The notes under the pieces are model-generated. The model had not been told where the DNA came from and searched no databases. It was given only the letters and a program-made list of their open reading frames with translations. The translations under genes and the position numbers were made by a program. 64,000 bases of DNA from contig NC_060252.1 in NCBI RefSeq assembly GCF_921293095.1, positions 5,580,001 through 5,644,000 on the forward strand, in the 5' to 3' direction. How positions within the stretch are numbered: the stretch's first letter is position 1; every line of letters begins with the position of its first letter. Shown here one piece after another: positions 12,801 through 24,800 of the stretch. This stretch comes from Ischnura elegans (taxonomy: Eukaryota; Arthropoda; Insecta; Odonata; Coenagrionidae).

Positions 12801-15800
12801 AAGCTTATACGGTACATACTTAAATGAATGATATGCCGTCGATAACATCAACTTACAATTAACGTATCCCCCTTCCAATGGCCGTGGCTCAGACTCCTAC
12901 AACGATGTTATTTAGGTATTATAAAATTTTTGGTTTAACTGCTCCAGTTTAATATTTTCTGCCCTTACTCAGATATTAATATTATAAATAATGCAAAATA
13001 TGAGGGCTTCCAAGCCTCTATCGTCGGATATTTATCTTTAAATATAAAATAATCAACACGTCTAACAAACGAAGCTCTCACAACTGCTGGCAACTATTAC
13101 AAACAATCACAACAATAGCTTCGCGTGATGTTTAGGCACCTTTGACGTCATCGAGGCTTCGTCAGCAGTGGCTTGGGGGGTGAGGGAGTTTTTCCCGCGC
13201 TTTAAAATTCGTTATATTTATCATTAAATATCTCGCGAAGGAAAACTCAGATATACATGCGGTTTTCTTTGTTGTATACAGAAAATAATTTTCTGTCCGC
13301 CTGTGAAATAAAAAAAATTCATGCAAGTTCCCCATTGGGAACTGGAGGATTGCAGGTTTATAGGAGTCATACAAAGCAAATGGGCAAAAATAACTAAAAA
13401 GGATGCAGTGTACTAAATTCATTCCTTAAATCATATGAATGGAGTGAATCTTTATCCTTACTAAATATTGCTTTTTAATGATATGAGAATAATCACAGTT
13501 AAGGTAAGTTCAATTTCATTCTATACTCCCATTTTCAACAAGTTCATTACTTCTAGACAAAAAGAAAATATCTATGCTGTCTTTCCCCAGCATATATCCC
13601 ATACAATTTGCAAATAATAATAGTAACAGGTGGATGGTAATTACAAAAATGAAGTTACATCACTTCTTAGAGAAATTACCACTAAAAAACTTATAAATAT
13701 GACAATTTTTTTCTCATTATTGAGCAATTTTTGCCTCTTCAATCTCATTATGACATCAGGCAGATTTTCGTAGCTCTTCCTGAGAAGCAGTAGAAAGATG
13801 GGGCAATGTGACAGACACAACACTGGATAAAGTGAATTATCACGGAAAATAATATTAGTGATAAGAATCTTGGAAAATATAAATTGTCGTTTTAACTATA
13901 AGATCAAGAACTAATTAGACCACCCACATAAATCACCTTTCATTTAAGAGCAAGCAATACACAACAAAGGAGTTTTTCAGTGCAAGCATTGTGCAAAATT
14001 TCCCGCGCAATTTTTATGCCAAGAGTAATGATTACCTTAAAAAACTCTTTGCCATCAAGGGTTAGCCATGAACTTGGACTAAAATTGTAAACCTTAAGAG
14101 CTAAACTATATTTCTCCTAACATAGTCCTCCCCCTCTTTCATATAAGGCTTAATTTTAAGGGACAATTTCTTTAGTTCCATTCCTTATTTAACAAATCTC
14201 AAAGCTAATTAAATTAAAAAGAAGAACTTTGTGCTTTCACATTAATATTTATTCACGACCATGGTTTCAACGTTAGACGTCATCATCATGTGAACTCTAC
14301 AGAGGTCCATCACTTCCTTTTATACCAGGCTAGGAGGGGTAGGGAGGAAGGTAATTAGGTTGAACGGATTGGTCAACAGGGAAGAGGTCATATGGTTTGA
14401 AAGAAGTTAGGGGGAGGAGGCTCCCTTAGGGAGGGCATGGCAGGTGGAGGGAGGATGGTTCAGGTGAGAGAGAGGCAGAAGAAGAAAGGAGTGGGGTGTA
14501 TAGACTAAAATGTGAATGCAACGCGGTTGGGCAAACGGGGTGACAATTTCAAGAACGGGTGAAAGAACACCAAGCCTGCCTGAGAAATAAAAAGACTACT
14601 TCACAATTTGCTACACATTTGTTAGATAACAATCATCAAAGTGATTTTGTTTTTGAAGTGCTTCATAATGAACCTAAAGGACCTAGATTAGACGCTTTGG
14701 AACAGATGGAAATTTTGCAGCATGTACGTTCCAATGACAACATTGTAAACGAATTTTTGTATGACTCCCACACCCCTCTTTTAAGCCTCCCACTCCTAAG
14801 TTCCTGGGCTAATGACATGACGAACTCTTCAGCCTCTCTCTCACCTGAACCACCCCCCCTCCACCTGCCATGCCCTCCCCAAGGGAGCCTCCTCCCCCTA
14901 ACTTCTTTCATACCATATGACCAAGGTCGCGGTCCGTTTCACGCTTCAAGCGATTTGAAGCGTTACCGCTCTAAAGGCCGGTCCGTTTCATTCCTTCGCT
15001 TTGAAGCGCTTCAAGCGAGGCCGTGAAACGGACCGGCATTTCAGAACGCCGGGCATTTCGACTTTGGTTGCTAGGGAGTTGTTGAATGAAAGAGTTTGTT
15101 TATAAACATTTGTTATCAATCAGACATCTCGATCTTATCTTCAATCGCACGGAAATGGAATGTTTCTTTTCAATTGCTAACAAATATTTTTGATGGCGAA
15201 TCGGATACGAGTGATGACGCAAGTACAAGTGAGAGTGAGGAGGAATCAAGAGACGTCAATGAGGTGGATTTATTAGTAATTTATGCCATTAAAATGATGG
15301 AGGCGAGGGGAAATCTGGCATTGAAGCCACGGATTCTCTCTTACGTGGAAAATGTGGTAGGGAATTACAGTGTACTATCGTTCTTAAGTCCTTTCAAATA
15401 TTGTCATTTATAAGCCTGATCTTATTTAGAATGATAATAAATCAATTGTGTGGCGGGCAATGAAGCTACCGTCCATGACGTGCAGGTGTTAAAGAATTCA
15501 CGGCTCTCTCTTTTTGAGCCATCAATAGGAATTCTTTCCCAATGAGACCCACATCATTGCAGACTCCGCTTATGGAATCAATGAACATTTGATGGTACCA
15601 TTCAGAGATAACGGGTCTTGATGCGAAACGAAAATATGAACTACACTACGGGATGACTTTGCGTCATAAACTCTTCAATACTAAGTTTTCAAAGGCTCGA
15701 AAAGTAATTGATAATAAAAAATAAGAGACAAATTGAAATTGTTTGATATGGAGAAGATAACAGAATTCATCTTGGCTTGTTGTGCGCTCCATAATACGTG

Positions 15801-18800
15801 AAGAAAGAGGAGGCGAAGCACCCGATGTAGCTCCAATTGACGTGGAAAGAGTACTGATTAACTTTAATGAAAACATAATTAGGGGGTGAATAAAAGTCAG
15901 AGAATCACGATTATGAATTACCTCAGGATTGATTACATTTATTTAAATGTAAGAAATTAAATACCTATATTATAATTATTATACAATAACAAATTGCAAG
16001 AACGTATCATATTAAATAATGCATTGAAACTCTTCTTACTTATTTCACATCAATCATATTAAAAATATTATGAACACCCAATTAAAAAATGTCACTGATT
16101 TTTCGCTATTAGTTTCTTCATCAATTATCTATCGATGTTCTTTGCAATTCCATTTTCTCCTCGAGCCTTTGCCGCTTCTCTTCATCTAATTCTTTTCCCT
16201 CTCCTCCTTCGCCTTTTTTCTTTATTCCCTCTCTATTTCGCAATCCCGCTTGTTATTTTTCTTTTGCTGGTTGATATTTTTAATGAACTCTTCGATTATT
16301 ACATCGACTCGCCTCTTCTTTGGCACTGCTTGGGAAAAATGAATGGATAGGGAATACCACAGGAAATAATGTTACTTTAAGGACGTCTAAGCTAATTAAT
16401 TCAATAAAATAAAGTATCGTCACAGTAAACACACTATTAAAAGGAAACATCATCAATCACTATAACGCTAAAGTCATTAACATCTCTTGAAATAATTCAT
16501 CGTTTCTATTTACTTACTTTCTGCAGATTTTGACGGCCCTTCCACGGCCGTGGCCCTTCACGGCATGGCGGCATCCTTTAACCGATCGGGCATCCACATT
16601 TAATAATATTTTTCTCTCCATTACTTTCAATTATTAACCAAAACCTCTCTCAACTACGAGGGTAATGTCTTCTATTCCACAGCTTTATTTATTTATCTCA
16701 CCAGTGCATAGTAACCGTGATAATATCATAGGAAATTGGCGCAATTTCTCGAATGATTGCAAACGATATATCGCATTCGCTCCAAACACTTCACGTAAAT
16801 GCTGGGGCGTTTGGAGCTATCAAAATTGATAATTTATGCTCGCTCCCGGGCCCCACCTTCTGTGCTTCAGAGCCCTCCAAAGCGTGAAACGGACCGGCCT
16901 GAGGCGCTTGAAGCGTGAAACGGACCGCGACCCAAGTTTCCCCCCTCCCTCTTCTCTGTTGACCAATCCATTCAACCTAGTTACCTTCCTCCCTCCCCCT
17001 CCTAGCCTGGTATAAAAGGATGGGATGGACCTCTGTAGAGTTCACCTGATGATGACGTCTAACGTTGAAACCATGGTCGTGAATAAATATTAATGTGAAA
17101 GCATAAAGTTCTTCTTTTTAATTTAATTATGAATCGCTTTCACCAAGTTATGCCTCAAACAATCAAGTCTCAAAGCTTTAGATGCTCAACCCAAGGTTTA
17201 AAGGTTTTGTCTTTTCTTCCCCAAAGCTACTTACCAAAGCCAAGAAAGACATCATCACTTTTATGAAAGAGTCATTTCAAGTAGATACTAGTTAGGAAAT
17301 TCCAATTAAAGAAACTAACACAGTGGGTTGCCCCTCACATAGTTTATGCAGCATGATTCTTCCTCAGACCAAAATATCAACAATTGACAATTCACATGAT
17401 GATTTAGAGGATTATCTAAATGAATCCTTGTTGCCCATTAATTGTGATCCTCTTCAGTGCTGGAAAAGTTGCAACAAATATGAGCGTTTGTAACAAGTAG
17501 CCAAATTTTTTCTAGCTGAACCATCTGGGTCTGTGGAACCAGAGAGGTGTTCTGCTCAGTTAATTTAGTGTCCTCTAAGACAAGGGGAGCACTGAACCCA
17601 AACAACTTCCAGGTTGGGTGAGAGTGCTCCTAACTCAAAGAGAGGAGATTGTGCCACCGAAAATTTATACACGTGTCTCTCTCTTTCATTCCCCTTTAGT
17701 GTGTGTTACCCAACCTGGGTTATATTTGCGGTATTTACCTCATCATGGAATATCAAGAAGTATAAATACATACAGTAAAACCTCTTTACATCGTAATGGA
17801 GGGGACCAAAATTTGGGCAATTTGAAGTATGGAGGTTCACTATAAAGAGGTTTTAGTGGTAGGCACCATTTTTTCATATCCTTGGGAAATGAAAGGTTCT
17901 ACTGTATTTTAAGCCATTATATTAATATATTTAAATATATAGGTATGCATAAGTGAACATATATTTACAATTTAATGGTTACACAAAGGTAAAAGTAAAT
18001 TGTTCAAGAGGCCTTTTTAGAAAATAAATTAGTTAATGGGTTCGCTTAAAATTTTTTTCAAACTCTTTCGAAATAATGTTTTCAATTCCACGAGCACTTT
18101 TTAATGCCATTTTCACTGTAAATAAATCACTGGCTGTTTTTGTTAATTCCTTTTGACCTAAGAAATAATTCCCTGGTCTAAGGGTTGTAATTTACTAAAA
18201 GTGTTCGGAGGAAAGAACAATAGTTTTATATTTCTAAACATAATTTCTTCATCCTCACATTTAACTGCCTGAGTTTTTTTATTTGTGCTGCCTAGCCAGT
18301 TTCTTCTGTTTTTCCTCGGTTGTTTAAAATAGATGTGAGGGTGAATGATGGTATTCCAAAGGTCACTGCCTTCTGCCTGTCCTCGTTGATGGCTAGGAAA
18401 ATTGCTAATTATGTGGTAATGTCAAGCAGCTTCTTTTATTTTTCTCGAATTCATCATCAGCCTATGATTAATTAAGTAATTTTCATATTTATGGCAAATA
18501 ATTGAAAATACTCCTTATTATATCTTTTAGAATTGATTTATCATTCTTATAACATGTGACTTGTTAAAGATTATAAAAAAATAAATAAACACGTGACTAC
18601 CGAAAAAAATAGACAAAAAATTGAGCATAATTTTGAAAATTTTGTTGAATTCCCTCTCTCCAAAATACAATGCACGTAGCGTTCCGAAGAAAAACTCTGT
18701 CGAGGGCACACAGAAACGCTAGGTCTGCGAAAGGACGTGATTTCCCGGTGAGAATGCTGGGCGAACTACTTCAGAATGCGGCGGCGACGGTAAAAAATGT

Positions 18801-21800
18801 CATTGCCCTACCGCATATCAGCTAATTAGCTGCCTCCTTCACCTAAAACTGCCGCGCATGGATTGATGTTCGTTCAGTATTGCTAGAAATTGACGTCCCG
18901 GGCTCCCGATGGAATAGTCAGATTTCGCGGCATAAATACGCAGGCAAGACATATGACTGTCGCTAAGCGCAATAAATTTTAAACTACGATCGTTCACGAA
19001 AGCATCGAAAAAATTACCAAGGCGGTAGTAAGAAAGTGCTACACCGGGAAATATGGGAATAAAATAGTTGCGAAACTGTATTTGATTTATTTCAAGTCGC
19101 GGAAAATTCTCGAAATATTTTAATTTTAGAAGCGGAAGTAGCAATGCGGTCGAGTAATTCAGTCTCCATGGATGGAAGTGAAGTTAGTTGAAATATTTCC
19201 GTCAGCTAGTGATTATAGGCTGCGCTGGTCGCCTCTTTTATTAACTGAACATAGTATGTAGGCACTTACAAGAAAATAAAGCCATCAGTAAAAGAAAGCG
19301 AGTGTTATCGCGCGATTTTGACCGTGATTCGAGAGAAAACGATGTGTCCTGTCTTCATTTACCGTCACTAAATATTATTAGGATAGTTGGATGCCCTAAC
19401 TAATGGTTAACGTGAAAATTATTTAAGGTGTATCAGAAAAAAATAAGCGTTAAACATTTATCGCTGAAAATATCATTCCATGTAGGTAATCGCGGCTGCA
19501 TTAATGGTCTCTAGTTGTCTCGGTACGATTTGCGGAGGTAGTTAGGCCGCCTCGGGGCTGTCTTGTTGGTACGATGTATGGAGGTTTTACAAGATAAAGA
19601 GGTTCACTATATAGAGGTTGTTCTATAAATTTACATGTAAATCTGACGGGACCAGAGGGTTGGTACGAAGTATGGAGGTTTACGATGTAAAGAGGTTCAC
19701 TACATAGAGGTTTTACTGTATATGTATATATATAAATTCAAAGGTAAGGAAAGAAAGGGATAGGAACATGGAATAGAAAAAGGACGAGGACAACGGTGCT
19801 GTGGTAGGTGGAAAAAAGCCAGAAATCAGATATATACTCTGGTATATAGGATTGAAATATCGGATCAGATCAAGTTATGGATACAAAAATCGGGTATCAG
19901 TTATCGGAGAGAAAAGACTATCGGCTCACCCCCCAGTTTTAACATGATAATGAATATATTACATGATAGATAACGATTTCTGAAAGACAAATTCAAAACA
20001 TCAATTCCAACTTTGATTGAACTCCCACTCCAACTTCCCCATCATTCCCCAGCAAATATTTACATCTATGACAAAATAATTTATACATATTCAGCTTGCC
20101 TAAATGGTAACCCATGTAACTTACTTTGGAACATTAGCCCCTTTTCTCCAGGAGATTTTGGGCAAAAATGGGCGAATACGTTCGGAGAAATATAGCGTAA
20201 ACATAGACTGAGAGAAACTTCAAATGGTTTAAAAAAATTAACAGGGCCATCAGAACATACAATCAACACTTACCATACTTGGTGGGGAAGATCGACTCGT
20301 CACTTATAGTTTTTTGAGTGAAAGTCATCACATAGTCTATGTACTGCGGAGCAGCCACCTTTGTCTTCTTGCCTTTCTCATCAAACCACAAATATGTCCT
20401 GAAAATAGAAGAGAAAACAACATCACCACCAGGTAGGGGGGAACAAATTTGAAATCTGAAGTTGAATATGTGAATGCCATTTCAGTAAGATGGTAAAAAA
20501 AACAAGGAGTGTGTCACAAATACAGACATAACAGCAATTTGCTATCACTTTTGTCCCACAAACAAGTGAATTAAATCAGACAGGGTCTTACCTAAGGCCA
20601 GGTCCAGTCATGTCTGGACATCCAGACATGGTACAGAATTCCGAGATGGTGCCGTACACTAAGTTGATATGGTCAAAAAACGCAATCGCTGAAATAAGAA
20701 AAACAATATCAGTCCAGTAACAGAAGATGCTAACCTAACCACACATATAATGATTCATCATTTGTGAAGCGATTCTAACGGCCTCAAATAATTATCAAAA
20801 GAGAAATAATGACATTTCTACACAGGAAAACTTGTTGTTAGTACCATCTCAGGGATGAATTAAGCCCCTTGAAATTAGTCTTTACAGAGTTTGATCACTC
20901 AATCATGTAGAGATGGTTAAAATAGCACTAAATTTTCATAGGATGAATAAGGAGTATTAACCATGGATTGGGCATGTTTATTTAATCACAATAAGCTGTC
21001 AAACATGCATTTCTACACCAAAATGTATATTTCTTTTAAAATTAATGCTTGTTTAGGTTTTAAGGGAATTATTTCCATCCAAAAGATCCCCATGACATTC
21101 ATACAGGGATAATAATGGAAAAAATATTAAATTTAACCCCAATTTGGCAACAAAGTTATTGCAAGAGGGTGTATATTTTAGAGAGAGCACAGACGTTTCC
21201 TTGAGCCAAGCACTTTGAAATGAACAAAGGGCCAAATCAGGCTTATCCTGAAGCTCAACTTCATTGTTATTCTCTTGGAGCAGTTTTTTGTTTACTTATT
21301 GTGAAAGTATCACAGTTCTTCGAGTCAAAGCTAAATACAATCAAGGTGAATCTGTTCCTTCGGGGAAACTCCAACTATCATTTTATCTTCTTTGTTGTTG
21401 CAAAATGATTTATATTAAATTTATATCTACTTGAGGGTTTGCATTTTCCTGATATTCCATTTAATACCCATTTACATACTATCAAAGAATTTCTCCTCCT
21501 TTCAAAGAATTGCTCCTTTCCAAATTTAACCACACAATTTGGAGTATTAAGACCAAATTAAAGCTTAAAATTATTTATACTAAAATATAAGCCAGCTGGT
21601 TAAAACTTTCACGGTCCATGGAATTAAGATCCTTATTTTTTTGGGGTCACAAATTAAATGACACGGGTAAACTCAAATAATAAGGTTCTTAATATGTATA
21701 AGCCAGCTTTCAAGTGAAAAAATTACCAAACCAATTTTTTCAATAGTTGAATAAGAATTTGGAAGGATGCTCCCCATTCAGTAGACAATGAAGTTTTGCA

Positions 21801-24800
21801 CTCGCATGCACTATGGGAGCAGTGTGCAGTGTATCAGACAGTGCTACCCCATGCACTAGATGTGTTTCTCATCACGGAAGCGTATTGAGACCTTCCTACA
21901 GAATACCATTTTATAGCAATGGCCAAGTTCACTGGCACTGCTCTCTACTGAGAAGGACTTTACCAAAATACAAGGGTTGAACGGCAGGATGATTGATAAG
22001 GAGCCCACTGAAGCCTCCGAGGTCAGGAATATAAGAGTTTAAGGGATTGTAAGAAAGGATCCTCATGGAATCATAAGGGCAACGCAGCGTACCACTCCCA
22101 AAACCAAATACACAGTTCGTAGAGAACTGGGGCAGGGATTCTAAGCGCAAGCTTACAGAAGGGGAAGGACAGGAAGGAGAAGGGAAGGAGGCGCTGCCGC
22201 GATGGGAGCCCGACGACCCCTCCTGGGACGGGATAGAGAAGGAAGGGAAGGGACGAGGAATCCCGCACCTTCACAAAGGCGGGCGGGTCCTACTATTAGC
22301 AAAACCAAGCACACGCAATTAATGTTCTAACGATCTTGGAGGACCATTCTATGAGAAAGAAGGATCCAAGGATCATATCGTTATAAAGGGGGGGGGGGGG
22401 GGGTGGAGCAGCAGATTGCAGATTTTTGGCTACACCCGTCACTGCTAAAGACCGCTGTGTGATTCAAGAGAAGTGTCAACGCACTGTGCGAGGCAAGCCA
22501 CTCGTTGTAGTCGAGACCGGCAGGGAGGTCGACGAGGAGGCTGAGGTCAACGTCTGGCAACTTCCTCTCCTGCAGCACCGCCTCTTCCAGGTATAACTTG
22601 GGCTCTTCGGGGCCGGGAGTGGAGCACACCTCTTTCTCTTTCCGTCTGGCTTTCCTGCAAGCACAAAGCATACACTTGACCACGGGGAAAAAACCCACGA
22701 CGACGCCACTGCTCAAGAGTGGCCACCACTCAAATGGCACCATGCATTTTGTTATTTCCTTGTTTGCTTTCATACAATGAATATTTTCATGATCACAAAA
22801 ATGAGGAACAATTGTTATTCTGGAAATTTCCTAGTATTACCCTCCTTTCATTCATACAACACCAAAAGCCCAAAAATGCATTTATATAAGCAGAGTTATG
22901 TAATACCCAAGTCACTTTTTACCTATAATTGTTACTTATCAAAATCTGTAATTATGTACTACCAGTAACCTACTTATTGCTTTATGAAGGTAGTCGTAAC
23001 TTATCCGCACATATTCTACCAGTGTATGTAGTTCAAAAAGCCAAAGCAAGTGAGTCCACACGGCAGTAAATTTACTTAGGTCAACAATGAGCACTGCTGT
23101 CGCAGCCCCATCAGAGAAAATGAACAGGAAATATAATTATAGGAGCCATTCAAGTATTTCACATATAATGCTCATTCATGCTAGATGATTCATACCATTT
23201 TCAACTACACCCTGCCACAATGTAAGACTACGCAAGATTTTTGGCAAACTCTACCCCTCATGTCAAATGTAAGATGGCTGGTATATTTCCCTACTCTTCA
23301 TTGAATGCTACAGATGAGTAAAATGCATTATTTGCAATAGATGGTAAATAATTTTGAATTGCTCAAGAAAACACATCCAATTGTGGTGCATCCCATACAG
23401 CACAGGAAGAAATTTACTCATATATACCGAGTCGAAATTTGGTGTAAGGAATAAGTCGAGAATTCGCCCATTTTTACACGTGTACTTGCTGTGTAAATTT
23501 GGTCTAACTCCCTTGACCCTTTATATGCAAAAAATATGAAGCTAAATGTGGTAATGCTTATGCTGTGGTCAGCAGTCATCTGAACATAGTGAAAGTTTCA
23601 AGATAGATCATTCAATTAAGTCGTCCAACTTAATGCCAGCAAAATTTTCCCAACGAAATCTGGATGATATCATTTGATGAATCATCTTGCAACATATATT
23701 TTATAGGTGTATATTTTATTAGGACTATATAAATGCTCCTGTCGAGGTATGAACGAGTTAATCATCAATTGCAACTAAAATGATGCTGCCTATCAATTTA
23801 AAAGTCTCAGTAATTTCAAATCATTTCCATCATAGCCTCGCACCACACGAATTGAACGCTGGGAAAACAATCACGTAAGATACAACTTGTGTGACTCGAA
23901 CTGGAGACATCAACGACATCAACAATTTGGTCATTCTCTTTATCCTGGTGTGCTTGTGCTCAGTGAAACGACTTGCGGTTTTACCAAGGTTATGTGGTTT
24001 TTTTTAACTATTCAGCAGTACTTTTAAGATCCATCCATCATCTCATATTCGCTATCATCCTCTCCATTAGGTCATTCACATTATTTTTCACGTCATCACT
24101 TTTTTTTGTCACATAACCACTCGTGTTTTGTACTATAAGTATTTCCTGATGAATTATTTTATACTGAGGAACCTTTTCCTGAGACAATAAATGAAATTTT
24201 TTGAACGAATATGTTGCCTATGTCTTATTACCTGTTTAGTATAAGTGAAGTGCCACCGTTTGCGTGGCCACTGCCATTTTCCGGTCATCAACTACACTAT
24301 TTCCAGAAGCCCTTACCCTGGTGGAGAAAGGAATAACTACAACGGTCCCATTATTGGGTTCCTTGTGCATACGTGTATTATCCGGTTTTTAGCGTGCATA
24401 AGACCATTTATACACCAGATTTATTCTGTTTTTACTCGGGTAATAACGGTTTTTACACGAGATAAAGCACGTGTAATACACAGCCAATATGCCAGTTTGC
24501 GACAGTTTGTGCTGTATGGGATAAATTTCAAGTGACAAAGTAAAAATTTTGTCAAAATGTAATTATGCAATAATTTTTTTTTTATGTCACTGGTACTCGT
24601 CCTTTCCCTAGGGCTACAACCTTATTGCGGTGGATAGGCTTGCATGTTTCTGTGACCCCTGGAGCTGTGCTTGTGGGGTTAATTCTCAATTATTCCTGGC
24701 AGGGCCACCTATGCCAGATTGGTCAAAGGGTAGGAGCCAGACGAAAGGTGGTCCACGTGATGGTGTCATGTAAAAAACACTGTTGGAATGGGAGTGGGAA

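Larger units (their letters stand above)
9402..13338. mobile_element. decayed 3.9-kb long-TIR element, host to later insertions
   Basis: The left end AATGAGGAACTTGCATG (about 9404) and the right end, complement AATGGGGAACTTGCATGAAT (about 13317-13336), are inverted. Deeper in, CCACTGC...GAAG...GTGCCTAAACA near 9560-9640 recurs inverted near 13120-13170. The arms are much more diverged than in the neighbouring THAP element. The inside has no recognised ORF and hosts at least two younger elements. The boundaries are approximate. Confidence 0.5.
14935..16932 (+). mobile_element. PIF/Harbinger transposon, decayed, TSD CAA
   Basis: Inverted ends GGTCGCGGTCCGTTTCACGC and (complement) GGTCGCGGTCCGTTTCACGC are flanked by CAA at 14932-14934 and 16933-16935. 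Further inverted copies of GGTCCGTTTCA lie subterminally. Inside, the plus strand has broken DDE transposase and the minus strand a coiled, charged second ORF, the convergent layout typical of Harbinger. The element cut the Penelope-like arm in two. Confidence 0.85.
14225..17115 (+). mobile_element. Penelope-like retroelement 3' portion, split by a Harbinger transposon
   Basis: The plus strand carries a GIY-YIG endonuclease remnant (about 14,508-14,787) followed by a terminal sequence that ends in a hammerhead-ribozyme motif (17,041-17,083). The same terminal sequence (left arm 14,225-14,495) is also present inverted upstream of the endonuclease, an arrangement common in Penelope-like elements. 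The right arm is interrupted at 14,935-16,932 by a transposon. No reverse transcriptase remains. Confidence 0.7.
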
